Source: Rhodococcus sp. HM1
GTDB lineage: Bacteria; Actinomycetota; Actinomycetes; Mycobacteriales; Mycobacteriaceae
Reading direction: 5' to 3'
Length of the DNA: 39,429 nt
Assembly: GCF_023218075.1 (NCBI RefSeq)
Contig: NZ_JALPTB010000062.1
Coordinates: 1 to 39,429, forward strand
Position numbers and translations under genes: made by a program. Positions 1 to 8,714 of the stretch are shown here, piece after piece. The number at the start of each line of letters is the position of its first letter. Position 1 is the stretch's first letter. The notes below the pieces were generated by a model. That model saw nothing but the letters and a program-made list of their open reading frames with translations. It did no database searches and was not told where the DNA came from.

Positions 1-79
1 CCCGACCATGGGCACCGACTTCAGCTGGGAGGACGGCAACGGTCTCCAACATGGTTGGGCGGGCAGATCACGCCGGTGA
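1..79 (+). CDS. C-terminal end of an unidentified protein (partial)
   Basis: The frame beginning at base 2 stays open from the left edge to a TGA at 77-79. Its first 15 codons almost all end in G or C, as real genes here do, while the opposite strand shows no such bias. About 25 residues are visible (beginning PTMGTDFSWEDGNG), too few to name a family. The last codons lose the GC3 bias, so the reading is uncertain. The perfect hairpin at 154-186 could end this transcript as well as the tRNA transcript from the other strand. Bases 80-153 hold nothing I recognise. Confidence 0.35.
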   Translation, partial: PTMGTDFSWEDGNGLQHGWAGRSRR

Positions 80-153
80 ACCAGGGCGACACACCGAGGG
101 CTGTACACACATTTTGGCCTATAACCCGCGGGTGTGGCCGGAGGACGAAACGC

Positions 154-186
154 CGAAGGCCCTTCCGCGCTGCGGAAGGGCCTTCG
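154..186 (-). terminator. Rho-independent terminator of tRNA-Pro
   Basis: A perfect 15-bp inverted repeat (154-168 with 172-186) closes on a 3-base loop. It lies just 3' of tRNA-Pro on the minus strand and is followed there by a short T-containing stretch (CGTTTCG). The stem would also work for a plus-strand transcript ending near base 79. Confidence 0.75.
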
Positions 187-201
187 ATGGTGCTTCACGA
201 G

Positions 202-275
<74 letters not shown>

Positions 276-329
276 TGTTGAACCTCAGATAGATTACAGC
301 ACCATTCCTCGGAAGATTAAATCGCCTGG

Positions 330-1283
330 TCAGCGGGAAGAAATCGCGCTTTCCGCGGCACGGTCGGCGGCGGCGAGAGCCTCGTTGCGCGGGGCCGGGA
401 CGAGGGTCAGCAGCGTCGCCTCCGGGCGGCAGCAGAACCGGGCCGGGGCGAACGGCGACGTGCCGATGCCGGCCGACACGTGCAGCCGCATGTGGGCTCC
501 CCAACGCGACGGTCCCTTCACCCGCGACCGATCGATCTGGCAGTTGGTCACGAGAGCACCGAAGAACGGCAGGCACAGCTGCCCGCCGTGGGTGTGGCCC
601 GCCAGCACGAGGTCGTAGCCGTCGTCGGCGAAACGGTCGAGGACCCGCGGCTCGGGCGAATGCGTCAGGCCCAGCTTCAGGTCGGCGAGGGGATTGGGCT
701 GACCGGCGATCGTGTCGTACCGGTCCCGCTCGAGGTGCGGATCGTCGACACCGGCCGCGGCGATGCGCACGCCCCCGACCTCGAACTCGCGCCGCACGTG
801 CGTCATGTCGTGCCAGCCGCGTTCGCTGAACGCCGCGCGCAGGTCGCCCCACGGCAGGGGCGCGCCGTACACGCGCTGGTGGTTCTTGTCGAAGTACTTC
901 AACGGGTTCTTCAGCACGGGCGCGAAGTAGTCGTTGCTGCCGAACACGAACAGGCCGGGACGGGCGAGCAGACCGCCCATCGCCTGCACGACGGCCGGCA
1001 CGGCCTTCGGATGCGACAGGTTGTCGCCGGTGTTGACCACGAGGTCCGGTTCCAGCCGGTCGAGTTCGCGCAGCCAGTTCTGCTTGAGCCGCTGGTTCGG
1101 CATCATGTGCAGATCGCTGAGGTGAAGCACGCGCAGCGTCGACGTGCCGGGCTCGAGGACCGGCATCGTCACCTCCCGCAACGCGAACGCGTTGCGTTCG
1201 ATCAGGGTGGCGTAGCCGAGTCCGAGGGCGGCCGCGCCGGCGGCACCGGCAGCTGCGCGGAAGAGTGCGGAGTGGTCAGACAC
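330..1283 (-). CDS. Metallophosphoesterase with N-terminal membrane anchor
   Basis: A 317-residue calcineurin-like phosphoesterase. The family's metal-binding blocks appear in order: LSDLH (about 55-59), GDN (86-88), GSND (115-118, in place of the commoner GNHD) and GHTHGGQ near 230. An Ala/Gly-rich hydrophobic N-terminus (about 8-26) is a probable membrane anchor, as in YkuE-type enzymes. It probably hydrolyses a phosphodiester or phosphomonoester at the membrane, but the substrate cannot be read from sequence. It is divergent from the GatB/YqeY gene with only 66 bp between. A TACGCT hexamer six bases before the GTG start (1290-1295, minus strand) suggests a leaderless message. It matches Rv3683 by position. 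Function of the fold is sure; the biological role is not. Confidence 0.9.
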   Translation of the reverse strand: MSDHSALFRAAAGAAGAAALGLGYATLIERNAFALREVTMPVLEPGTSTLRVLHLSDLHMMPNQRLKQNWLRELDRLEPDLVVNTGDNLSHPKAVPAVVQAMGGLLARPGLFVFGSNDYFAPVLKNPLKYFDKNHQRVYGAPLPWGDLRAAFSERGWHDMTHVRREFEVGGVRIAAAGVDDPHLERDRYDTIAGQPNPLADLKLGLTHSPEPRVLDRFADDGYDLVLAGHTHGGQLCLPFFGALVTNCQIDRSRVKGPSRWGAHMRLHVSAGIGTSPFAPARFCCRPEATLLTLVPAPRNEALAAADRAAESAISSR

Positions 1284-1349
1284 GCATCCAGCGTACCGCC
1301 GGGCCTCGACTGTGCACGGTCTTCATCCTCGCCGCGTAGCGTTCGGAGC

Positions 1350-1826
1350 ATGTCCGAGACTTCACAGTCCCTCAAGTCCACCATCCGATCCGACCTCACC
1401 GCGGCGATGAAGGACAAGGATCCGCTCCGCACCGCGACCCTGCGGATGCTGCTCGCCGCCATCCAGACGGAGGAGGTCGCCGGGAAGGAAGCCCGCGAGC
1501 TCACCGACGAGGAGATCGTGAAGGTTCTCGCGCGCGAATCCAAGAAGCGCGGCGAGGCCGCCGAGGTCTACACCGAGAACGGCCGGGGTGAGCTCGCGGC
1601 GAAGGAGCACGCGGAGGCGCGGATCATCGACGAATACCTGCCGACCCCGCTCACCGACGCCGAACTCGTCGACGTCGTCGACACCGCGATCGGCCGCGTC
1701 GCCGACGAACTCGGCGAGCGTCCGGGCCCGAAGAACATGGGGCAGGTCATGAAGGTCGCGACCGCGATCGCCGCCGGGAAAGCCGACGGCAAGCGGCTTT
1801 CCGCGGCGGTCCGATCGCGGCTCTAG
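1350..1826 (+). CDS. GatB/YqeY domain-containing protein
   Basis: 158 residues, matching the full length of stand-alone YqeY-like proteins. It has the expected features: an N-terminal helix with LRMLLAAI, the AARESKKR-like segment (here ARESKKRGEAAEVY), and the C-terminal GPKNMGQVMK block. The family resembles the tRNA-binding tail domain of GatB of the Asp/Glu-tRNA amidotransferase, but a role for free-standing members is not established. The ATG at 1350 is preferred because a TAGCGT hexamer ends seven bases upstream, which indicates a leaderless start, and GGAG lies in between. It converges on ponA2 with only 4 bp between the stop codons. Confidence 0.9.
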   Translation: MSETSQSLKSTIRSDLTAAMKDKDPLRTATLRMLLAAIQTEEVAGKEARELTDEEIVKVLARESKKRGEAAEVYTENGRGELAAKEHAEARIIDEYLPTPLTDAELVDVVDTAIGRVADELGERPGPKNMGQVMKVATAIAAGKADGKRLSAAVRSRL

Positions 1827-1830
1827 ACGA

Positions 1831-4263
1831 TCAGTTGTCGCCGGCCTCGCTGTCGCCCGAGGTCGGCGACTCCGACTCGGACTCCGGAGGCTCGGGCGAG
1901 CGGCCCGGAATCGGTGCGGGCGAGCTCGGCGCGGTCGTGTCCGGAACCTGGCTTCCGCTCGGCCGGGCAGGCGTGGCCGTGGTGGTCGGCGCGGCCCGGA
2001 CGGTCCCGTCGCTGATGTAGAGCGTGATCGTGGAGCCGGGCACCGCGGAACCCGAGGGTGCGCTGTTGATGACGGTGCCGGCGCGTGCCTCGCCCTTGAC
2101 GTTCAGTTCGGTGACCGAGAATCCGGCGTCCTGCAGTCGTGAGACTGCCTGCTGGCGGCTCAGGCCCGTCACGTCGGGCACCTGGGCGTTGCCCGCACCG
2201 CGCACGTACTTCTGATCGACCGGGGGCATTTCGATCGGCCCGAACTTCCCGGCGACGGGCAGCATCGCGTTGAACCAGGTCCGTGCCGGTTCGGTACCGC
2301 CGTACAGGTTGCCGTTGTAGCACGGCCGCACGGGTCCGGAGCAGATTTCACCGGGGGTGGGGGAGTCGCCGTAGGTGTACACCGCGCCCGCGAAGTGGTT
2401 GGTGAATCCGAGGAACGCCGACGACATGTGCGACTCGGTGGTTCCGGTCTTCGCTGACGTCGGCAGGCTCCAGCCGACCGAGCCGGCCGCGCCGGACGCG
2501 GTGCCGCCGGCAGCGATGTCCTTGCTCAGGGCGTTGGCCAGGGTATCGGCGAGCCCGGGTTCGACGACCTGCTCACAGGCCTGCTGCGTGATCGGCACCG
2601 GCTTGCCGTCGCGGTCGAACACCGCGTCGATCGGTGACGGCGGGCACCACTTGCCGTGCGAGGCCAGCGTCGCGGCCACGTTCGACAGCTCGAGCGGATT
2701 GATCCAGGTCGGGCCGAGCGTGTAGGAGCCGAGGTGCTGTTCCTTCTGCATGTCGGCCATGCTCTGCTCGCCGAAGCCGGAGGTGTTCGGCTGTGCGTAC
2801 GACCGCAGCCCCAGCCGCACCGACATGTCGACGACCGGTTCGACACCCGTCGCCTCGATCAGCTTGACGAAGGCGGTGTTCGGCGACTGCGCGAGCGCGT
2901 CGGTCACCGACAGCTGCGGCGGGTAGGGACCGGCGTTCTCGACGCAGTACGTCAGGGCGGGGCAGCCCTTGGCGCCACCGTCACCGAGACCGCGCGCGTT
3001 GTAGCGGGCCGGCACGTCGAGCACGGCGCTGGTGCCGAGGCCCTTCTCCATCGCGGCGGCGACCGTGAAGATCTTGAAGATCGATCCGGCGCCGTGACCG
3101 GCCAGGGAGTAGGGCTGCGGCTGCACGGTCTCGTTCGCGTCCCCGTTGAGGCCGTAGACGCGGCTCGACCCCATCGCGAGGACGCGATGCGAATCCTGCC
3201 CGGGCTGGACGACGTTCATCACCGTGGCGATGTCGTCGACCGTGGGACTGGTGAACTTGTCGAGCGACGCCTTGACCGACGCCTGCACCTCGGGGTCGAG
3301 GGTCGTGCGGATCAGGTAGCCACCCTTGTCGATCTGCTCGCGGGAGAGCCCGGAGTTCTCGAGATAGCGCAGCGCGTAGTCGCAGAAGAATCCGCGGTCG
3401 CCGGCGGCGATGCAGCCGCGCGGCAGCGTGTTGGGCTCGGGCAGGACGCCGAGCGGCTCGTTCTTCGCGGCGCGGATCTCGTCGGCCCGTTCCGGGATGT
3501 TCTGGATCATCGTGTCGAGCACGACGTTGCGGCGTTCGAGCACGCCGTCCGCGTTCGTGTACGGGTTCAGTGCGGAGCTGGACTGCACCATGCCCGCGAG
3601 CATCGCGGACTGGGGGATGTTCAGGTCCTTCGCGTCGATCCCGAAGTAGGTCTGGGCCGCGTCCTGGATGCCGAACGATCCGTTGCCGAAGGGCACCAGG
3701 TTCAGGTACCGGGTGAGGATCTCGTCCTTCGTCAGTTCCTCGTCGAGGGTGAGCGCCATCCGGATCTCGCGGATCTTGCGGGCCGGGGTCGTCTCGATGG
3801 CCGCGCGCCGCTCGGCGTCGGTCTTGGCGACGACGTGCAGCAGATAGTTCTTCACGTACTGCTGGTCGATGGTGGACGCACCCTGCTCGACCTGGCCGCT
3901 GGTGGTGTTCGTGAGGAACGCGCGGATCGTGCCCTGCCAGTCCACACCCTGGTGTTCGGGGAAGCGCTTGTCCTCGATCGAGACGATCGCGAGCTTCATC
4001 TCGTTGGAGATGCGGTCGCTAGGCACCTCGAAGCGGCGCTGGTCGTACAGCCAGGCGATGGGGTTACCGGCGGCATCGACCATGGTGGTCACCGCGGGTA
4101 CGACACCTTCGACGAGTTCGGCGGAGCTGTTGTCCACGGTGTCCGCGGCCCGGTTCGAGACGTAGCCGAAACCACCTGCGGCCGGGAACAGCATTCCCGC
4201 GAGAAGGACGCCGCCGAGGGCCGTGCAACCGGCGAGCTTCGCCACCGTATTTCGGATCGACAC
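1831..4263 (-). CDS. ponA2: Bifunctional penicillin-binding protein (class A PBP) with PASTA domain
   Basis: An 810-residue peptidoglycan synthase combining a GT51 glycosyltransferase and a penicillin-binding transpeptidase. After one N-terminal membrane segment (about 10-33) come the glycosyltransferase motifs: E97-D98 in EDKRF..H, GASTIDQQ at 128-135 and RKIREI near 162. The transpeptidase follows with SIFK (S394 nucleophile, K397), SPN at 460-462 and KTG at 605-607. One PASTA domain lies at about 693-753, then a low-complexity Pro/Ser/Glu tail. It polymerises glycan strands and cross-links stem peptides outside the membrane. The position beside whiB4 matches M. tuberculosis PonA2 (Rv3682). 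Start is GTG, with TAGGGT six bases upstream at 4270-4275 (minus strand), so the message is probably leaderless. Confidence 0.95.
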   Translation of the reverse strand: MSIRNTVAKLAGCTALGGVLLAGMLFPAAGGFGYVSNRAADTVDNSSAELVEGVVPAVTTMVDAAGNPIAWLYDQRRFEVPSDRISNEMKLAIVSIEDKRFPEHQGVDWQGTIRAFLTNTTSGQVEQGASTIDQQYVKNYLLHVVAKTDAERRAAIETTPARKIREIRMALTLDEELTKDEILTRYLNLVPFGNGSFGIQDAAQTYFGIDAKDLNIPQSAMLAGMVQSSSALNPYTNADGVLERRNVVLDTMIQNIPERADEIRAAKNEPLGVLPEPNTLPRGCIAAGDRGFFCDYALRYLENSGLSREQIDKGGYLIRTTLDPEVQASVKASLDKFTSPTVDDIATVMNVVQPGQDSHRVLAMGSSRVYGLNGDANETVQPQPYSLAGHGAGSIFKIFTVAAAMEKGLGTSAVLDVPARYNARGLGDGGAKGCPALTYCVENAGPYPPQLSVTDALAQSPNTAFVKLIEATGVEPVVDMSVRLGLRSYAQPNTSGFGEQSMADMQKEQHLGSYTLGPTWINPLELSNVAATLASHGKWCPPSPIDAVFDRDGKPVPITQQACEQVVEPGLADTLANALSKDIAAGGTASGAAGSVGWSLPTSAKTGTTESHMSSAFLGFTNHFAGAVYTYGDSPTPGEICSGPVRPCYNGNLYGGTEPARTWFNAMLPVAGKFGPIEMPPVDQKYVRGAGNAQVPDVTGLSRQQAVSRLQDAGFSVTELNVKGEARAGTVINSAPSGSAVPGSTITLYISDGTVRAAPTTTATPARPSGSQVPDTTAPSSPAPIPGRSPEPPESESESPTSGDSEAGDN

Positions 4264-4367
4264 GGCTACACCCTACGTGGCGACCCGCCGATTCGATGCT
4301 TCGGTAGCGGCGAAAAGCCTCCGACGTGCAGGTATGGACGGGCGTACCAGAAAAGTGTTTGTTCGCC

Positions 4368-4396
4368 TTGCGCGCTGGGGAGTCTTTACCTAGATT
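4368..4396 (+). promoter_or_regulatory. Promoter of whiB4
   Basis: TTGCGC (4368-4373) and TAGATT (4391-4396) are separated by exactly 17 bp, a good SigA-type promoter. Transcription would begin near 4403, leaving an mRNA leader of about 147 nt before the whiB4 ATG. This contrasts with the leaderless genes nearby. The 287-bp gap between ponA2 and whiB4 holds this promoter, a Crp-like site and the leader. Confidence 0.6.
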
Positions 4397-4406
4397 GAGA
4401 CATCAG

Positions 4407-4422
4407 TGTGATGCAGGTAACA
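4407..4422. promoter_or_regulatory. Crp-like binding site in the whiB4 leader
   Basis: TGTGA-TGCAGG-TAACA matches 9 of the 10 conserved bases of the actinobacterial Crp/GlxR palindrome TGTGA-N6-TCACA. It lies just downstream of the predicted whiB4 transcription start, a position where a bound regulator would more likely repress than activate. A crp gene lies in the same window at 8715-9389. Confidence 0.45.
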
Positions 4423-4549
4423 CCTCAACAGGAATGTGGCGCTTCCTGCTGATGCTACGCAGCTACTGAGCGTACTGAGCGGCACGGCGGGTTTGCGCGA
4501 ACTTCCGGAACTCCGCAACACGGTGTTCGGAGAGTGAAGGGGCAACTGA

Positions 4550-4873
4550 ATGCACATGGCGACTCCGATGGCCCGGCTCGACGTAGACCAAGCAGAGGCA
4601 CGAATCGCCTGGGTGACCCAGGCGCGGTGCCGAGAAGTGGATCCCGACCAGTTGTTCGTTCGAGGCGCAGCCCAGCGCAAGGCTGCGGTCATCTGCCGGC
4701 ACTGCCCGGTGATGCTGCAGTGCGGTGCGGATGCCCTCGACAATCGTGTCGAGTTCGGTGTGTGGGGAGGCATGACCGAACGACAGCGGCGCGCACTGCT
4801 CAAGCAGCACCCCGAGGTCGAGTCCTGGGCCGACTTCTTCGAAGCGCAGCGTCAGCACCAGAACGCCGTATAG
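4550..4873 (+). CDS. whiB4: WhiB-family iron-sulfur transcriptional regulator WhiB4
   Basis: 107 residues with the four [4Fe-4S] cysteines C27, C49, C52 and C58 (C-x21-C-x2-C-x5-C), followed by the family turn GVWGGMTERQRR and a short C-terminal tail. WhiB proteins bind DNA or sigma factor partners and sense redox state or gas through the cluster. Position between ponA2 and the Bag ATPases is that of WhiB4 (Rv3681c), described in mycobacteria as an oxygen-responsive redox regulator. The ATG at 4550 is chosen because GAAGGGG lies about eight bases before it; a second ATG at 4556 is possible. It is transcribed from its own promoter with a long leader. It converges on bagB with 51 bp between them. 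Confidence 0.93.
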   Translation: MHMATPMARLDVDQAEARIAWVTQARCREVDPDQLFVRGAAQRKAAVICRHCPVMLQCGADALDNRVEFGVWGGMTERQRRALLKQHPEVESWADFFEAQRQHQNAV

Positions 4874-4924
4874 GGAGCGACCTCCCGGCACCGTCGACCA
4901 CTCGACGACCAGTGGACCCGCGGG

Positions 4925-6064
4925 TCAGACCTCGCGGGTCAGCTGGTCTCCGACGGCCCTCAGTGCCTCGAGATCGGACACCTCGAACGGCAGCGACGGC
5001 ACCCCGACCAGCGGTACCCGGGGATGCGCAGCGGTGAACCTGCCCAGCAGGTGCAGTTCCCGTTTCGCGGTCACCGCCCGATGGGCGTGGATACGCAGCA
5101 CCGCCTCGGCGGGCTGACTGTCGTCGCGTTCCTCCTCGGCGAGAGCATCGGCCGCTGTCGACGCATGATCGGCAGACAGCGACGACAGCGTCGGATGCGT
5201 CCGGTTGAGAACGAGCCCGGCCAGGGGCATCCCGTCCGTGCTGAGCCGTTCGACGAAGAACGACGCCTCGCGCAGCGCGTCCGGTTCGGGCGCGGCCACG
5301 ACGACGAAGTGCGTCCCGGGCTGCTGGAGCAGCTGATACGTGCGGTTCGCGCGTTCGCGGAATCCCCCGAACATCGAATCGAGGGACTGCACGAACGCCG
5401 ACGCGTCGGACAGCATCTGGCTGCCCACGATCGTCGACACCGCCTTCAGCGCGAGCCCCATGGCGCCCGTCACCAGGCGGCCGAGCCCGCGGCCCGGCGC
5501 GGTGAACATGCGGATCATGCGGCCGTCGAGGAACGACCCCAGCCGCTGGGGAGCGTCCAGGAAGTCCAGCGCGTTCCGCGACGGCGGGGTGTCCACCACG
5601 ATGAGGTCCCACGCGTCGCTCGCCGCGAGCTGGCCCAGTTTCTCCATCGCCATGTACTCCTGAGTGCCGGAGAACGACGACGCCACCGTCTGATAGAACG
5701 GGTTGTCCAGAATCTGCTGGGCCTTCTCGGGCGTGGAATGCTCGATCACCATGTCGTCGAAGGTGCGACGCATGTTCAGCATCATCGCGTGCAGCTCACC
5801 CTCCGCCTCCGCGCCCAGCTTCACCGGCTGCGGACTGTTGTCCAGAGCCTCCACCCCGAGCGCCTGCGCGAGCCGCCGGGCCGGGTCGATCGTCAGCACC
5901 ACGACCTTGCGACCGCGCTCGGCCGCCCGCAACGCGAGTGCCGCCGCGGTCGTCGTCTTGCCGACACCGCCGGAACCGCAGCACACGATGACCCGGGAGC
6001 TCGGATCGGCGAGAATCCGCCCGACGTCCAGGACCGCGCCGGCGCGCGCGTGCGGGGCGCTCAC
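4925..6064 (-). CDS. bagB: ArsA/Get3-like ATPase BagB
   Basis: 379 residues of the ArsA/GET3 branch of SIMIBI NTPases. The P-loop GSGGVGKTT lies at residues 30-38, followed by [14 protein letters not shown] (the A-loop region) and the [13 protein letters not shown] switch motif. The usual signature lysine before GG is a serine (S31), unlike its partner. It corresponds to Rv3680 (BagB) of M. tuberculosis, which pairs with BagA and was reported to resemble the tail-anchored-protein targeting ATPase and to affect tolerance of glycerol and nitric oxide. The GTG start overlaps the stop of bagA by four bases (GTGA), implying translational coupling and a fixed subunit ratio. Confidence 0.88.
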   Translation of the reverse strand: MSAPHARAGAVLDVGRILADPSSRVIVCCGSGGVGKTTTAAALALRAAERGRKVVVLTIDPARRLAQALGVEALDNSPQPVKLGAEAEGELHAMMLNMRRTFDDMVIEHSTPEKAQQILDNPFYQTVASSFSGTQEYMAMEKLGQLAASDAWDLIVVDTPPSRNALDFLDAPQRLGSFLDGRMIRMFTAPGRGLGRLVTGAMGLALKAVSTIVGSQMLSDASAFVQSLDSMFGGFRERANRTYQLLQQPGTHFVVVAAPEPDALREASFFVERLSTDGMPLAGLVLNRTHPTLSSLSADHASTAADALAEEERDDSQPAEAVLRIHAHRAVTAKRELHLLGRFTAAHPRVPLVGVPSLPFEVSDLEALRAVGDQLTREV

Positions 6065-7074
6065 CGGACACCCTGTTCGCCGAGGATCTCGGCGAGCTCG
6101 TAGAGCCCGCCGAGATCGACACCGTCGGCCAGCGCCGGGAGCGTCATCCGTGCCACCTTCACGTCGTCGAGTTGGGCGGCGCTGTCCTGCTGCGCCTTCA
6201 GGGTCGAAGCATGCTCGATGGTCTCGGTGAGCAGTCCCGCGAAGTCGGGCTCGGAGACCTTCAGCCCGACCCGATCGAACGCGGCTCGCACCGATTCGCT
6301 GTCGATGCGTCCTTTCGCGACGTCGTCGACGAGTTCACCGGGCAGGTACTCGGGCACCGTGCGGTTGACGATCACGGTGCCGAGCCGCAGGTCCGCGGCC
6401 TGCAGTTCCTCGACGGCGTCGGAGGTTTCCTGCACCGGCAGCGCCTCGAGCAACGTCACCAGGTGCACGACCGTGTCGTCCGAGTGCAGCAGCCGCACGA
6501 CGCCTTCGCTCTGCGAGCGGATCGGGCCGGACTTCGCCAGATCGGCCATCGCCTTCGTCACGTCGAGGAAGCTGCCGATGCGACCGGTCGGCGGAGAATC
6601 CACCACCACCGCGTCGTACACCCGGCCCCCGCGCGCGTCGGAGCGCACCACGCATTCCTTGATCTTGCCGGTGAGGATGACATCCCGCAGGCCCGGCGCC
6701 AGGGTCGTCGCGAATTCGACGGCACCGATCCGGCGCATCGCCCGTCCCGCGAAACCCAGGTTGTAGAACATGTCGAGGTATTCGAGGAAGGCCGCTTCGA
6801 TGTCGACGGCCAGGGCCATCACGACGCCGCCGCCGTCGGCGGTCGCGACCTTCGTCTCCACCGGCGGCAGCGGTGGCACGTCGAACAGCTGGGCGATGCC
6901 CTGCCTGCCCTCCACCTCCACCAGCAGTACCTTGCGGCCCTCGGCCGCGAGAGCGAGCGCCAGGGCGGCCGCGACCGTCGACTTCCCGGTGCCACCCTTG
7001 CCGGACACGAAGTGCAGCCGCGCATTCGCGGCCTTCGCCGGCCAGAGGCCGGGCTGTGCTGTCGGTGTTGCCAC
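6061..7074 (-). CDS. bagA: ArsA/Get3-like ATPase BagA
   Basis: 337 residues with a canonical deviant Walker A, KGGTGKST, at residues 26-33, including the signature lysine K26. [10 protein letters not shown] and the VVDSPPTGR switch region follow. It is the first gene of the bagA-bagB pair and corresponds to Rv3679. The two proteins form a heteromeric ATPase in mycobacteria; a role in membrane-protein or cargo delivery is inferred from the Get3 likeness. The GTG at 7072-7074 has TAGGCT seven bases upstream (7082-7087, minus strand), indicating a leaderless start. It is divergent from the DUF4177 gene. Confidence 0.9.
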   Translation of the reverse strand: MATPTAQPGLWPAKAANARLHFVSGKGGTGKSTVAAALALALAAEGRKVLLVEVEGRQGIAQLFDVPPLPPVETKVATADGGGVVMALAVDIEAAFLEYLDMFYNLGFAGRAMRRIGAVEFATTLAPGLRDVILTGKIKECVVRSDARGGRVYDAVVVDSPPTGRIGSFLDVTKAMADLAKSGPIRSQSEGVVRLLHSDDTVVHLVTLLEALPVQETSDAVEELQAADLRLGTVIVNRTVPEYLPGELVDDVAKGRIDSESVRAAFDRVGLKVSEPDFAGLLTETIEHASTLKAQQDSAAQLDDVKVARMTLPALADGVDLGGLYELAEILGEQGVR

Positions 7075-7150
7075 GAGGGTGAGCCTATAAGTGACCGGCC
7101 CCGGAATGCGCCGGATAGGGTCAGAGCGCAGCTCGACAGAGGAGAATCAC

Positions 7151-7315
7151 ATGAGCGAATTGACCACCTGGGAGTACGCGACCGTACCGCTGCTCACCCA
7201 CGCGACGAAGCAGATCCTCGACACCTGGGGTGCCGACGGCTGGGAACTGGTGACGGTGCTGCAGGGCCCGACCGGTGAGCAGCACGTCGCCTACCTGAAG
7301 CGACCGAAGGGCTGA
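7151..7315 (+). CDS. DUF4177 small protein
   Basis: 54 residues. The pattern WEYATVPLL...[17 protein letters not shown] is that of DUF4177, short proteins of unknown function built around a GWEL turn. The ATG is chosen because GAGGAG sits eight bases ahead of it, and the message has a short leader. It is five bases upstream of the RidA-family gene, so the two are almost certainly co-transcribed, as Rv3678A and Rv3678c are in M. tuberculosis. Nothing in the sequence suggests membrane insertion. Confidence 0.8.
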   Translation: MSELTTWEYATVPLLTHATKQILDTWGADGWELVTVLQGPTGEQHVAYLKRPKG

Positions 7316-7320
7316 CGCAG

Positions 7321-7785
7321 GTGACCGAACAGAACTGGACGTCCCGGCTCGCCGAACTCGGCATCGAACTGCCCCCGGTCGCCGCGCCCGTCGCCGCCTA
7401 CGTGCCCGCGGTGCGCACCGGCGACCACGTCTACACCTCGGGCCAGCTTCCGTTCGTGGACGGCAAACTCGAACTTACCGGCAAGGTCGGTGATGCCGTC
7501 ACCGCCGAGGACGCGAAGGCCGCGGCCCGCATCGCCGCGCTGAACGCGCTGGCCGCGATCGACGCGCTCGTCGGACTCGACAACGTGGTCCGCATCGTGA
7601 AGGTCGTCGGATTCGTCGCGTCCGCCGAGGGTTTCACCGGGCAGCCCGGCGTCATCAACGGCGCGTCGGAATTCCTCGGCGAGGTCTTCGGGGATGCCGG
7701 CGTGCACGCCCGTTCGGCGGTCGGTGTGGCGGAACTGCCGCTGGCCGCACCCGTCGAGGTCGAAGTGATCGCCGAGGTGCGCTGA
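7321..7785 (+). CDS. RidA-family (YjgF/YER057c/UK114) protein
   Basis: 154 residues with the RidA signature: VYTSGQLPF near 39, [11 protein letters not shown] in the middle, and the C-terminal [12 protein letters not shown] containing the conserved arginine that in active RidA proteins contacts the substrate carboxylate. RidA enzymes hydrolyse reactive enamine/imine intermediates released by PLP enzymes. It belongs to the longer actinobacterial subgroup, so true deaminase activity is likely but not certain. GTG start five bases after the DUF4177 gene; the MBL hydrolase follows after 59 bp. Confidence 0.88.
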   Translation: MTEQNWTSRLAELGIELPPVAAPVAAYVPAVRTGDHVYTSGQLPFVDGKLELTGKVGDAVTAEDAKAAARIAALNALAAIDALVGLDNVVRIVKVVGFVASAEGFTGQPGVINGASEFLGEVFGDAGVHARSAVGVAELPLAAPVEVEVIAEVR

Positions 7786-7844
7786 CCCCGAACGCTGACC
7801 GTAGAGTGGGGTGAATCGCACCGTCGTCACGAAAGAGGCCGAGC

Positions 7845-8633
7845 ATGGCGCTGGTTCACCCCGCCTACGCGCAGTTGCGCCAGGTCACCCCGAATGCGGC
7901 CGTGGTCCTGGCAGAGAATCCGTCGGTGATGTCCCTCGAGGGCACCAACACGTGGATTCTGCGGGCGCCGGGCAGCGACGAATGCGTCGTGGTGGACCCG
8001 GGTCCCCTCGACGAAGCCCACCTCGAGCGCATCGCGCAGGTTCCGGTCGCCCTGACCCTGATCAGCCACCGGCACATCGACCACACCGAGGGCGCGGCCC
8101 GGTTCGCGGAGCTGACCGGGAATCCCGTCTGCGCCGTCGACCCCGAGCACCGGCACGGTGGTGGCCGCGGACTCGAGGACGGTGAGGTCGTCGAGGCCGC
8201 CGGGCTGCGGATCCGTGTGCTCGCGACGCCCGGTCACACCGCGGACTCGCTGTCGTTCGTGCTCGAGGACGACCGCAGCGTTCTGACCGCCGACACCATC
8301 CTCGGTCGTGGCACCACGGTCCTCGACGACACCGACGGTGACCTCGGCGACTACCTCGGTTCGCTGCGGCGCCTGATCGACCTCGGGTCCGGCTACACGA
8401 TGCTGCCCGGCCACGGTCCCGACCATCCGGATCTCGAGCCGATCGCCCGTGCCTATCTCGCGCACCGCGAGGAGCGGCTCGAGCAGGTCCGGGCGGCGCT
8501 GCGCGTGCTCGGCGACGACGCGACGCCGCGCAGCGTCGTCGAACACGTCTACGCCGATGTCGACCGGTCGTTGTGGGCCGCCGCCGAGAAATCCGTCAAC
8601 GTGCAGCTCGAATACCTGCGCAGCTTCGCCTGA
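7845..8633 (+). CDS. MBL-fold metallo-hydrolase
   Basis: 262 residues. The metal-binding motif HRHIDH (HxHxDH) is at residues 75-80; VLATPGHTADSLSF supplies the next histidine, TADTIL an aspartate, and LPGHGPD the last histidine. The N-terminal part (SLEGTNTWIL) and the C-terminal helical region resemble LACTB2-like enzymes, some of which are endoribonucleases or thioester hydrolases. The substrate cannot be assigned. AGAGG precedes the ATG. Corresponds in position to Rv3677c. It converges on crp with a terminator between them. Confidence 0.88.
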   Translation: MALVHPAYAQLRQVTPNAAVVLAENPSVMSLEGTNTWILRAPGSDECVVVDPGPLDEAHLERIAQVPVALTLISHRHIDHTEGAARFAELTGNPVCAVDPEHRHGGGRGLEDGEVVEAAGLRIRVLATPGHTADSLSFVLEDDRSVLTADTILGRGTTVLDDTDGDLGDYLGSLRRLIDLGSGYTMLPGHGPDHPDLEPIARAYLAHREERLEQVRAALRVLGDDATPRSVVEHVYADVDRSLWAAAEKSVNVQLEYLRSFA

Positions 8634-8671
8634 GCAGGCGGGTCCGGGAAATCCGGATCCCGGGAACGACG

Positions 8672-8702
8672 AAGGCCGGGCCGTCGACGACGACCCGGCC
8701 TT
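8672..8702. terminator. Bidirectional terminator between MBL hydrolase and crp
   Basis: AAGGCCGGG (8672-8680) pairs perfectly with CCCGGCCTT (8694-8702); the stem is followed by TTTC on the plus strand and preceded by GA-rich sequence that reads TC-rich on the minus strand. It sits midway between two convergent stop codons. Confidence 0.65.
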
Positions 8703-8714
8703 TCGCGGCAGGTT

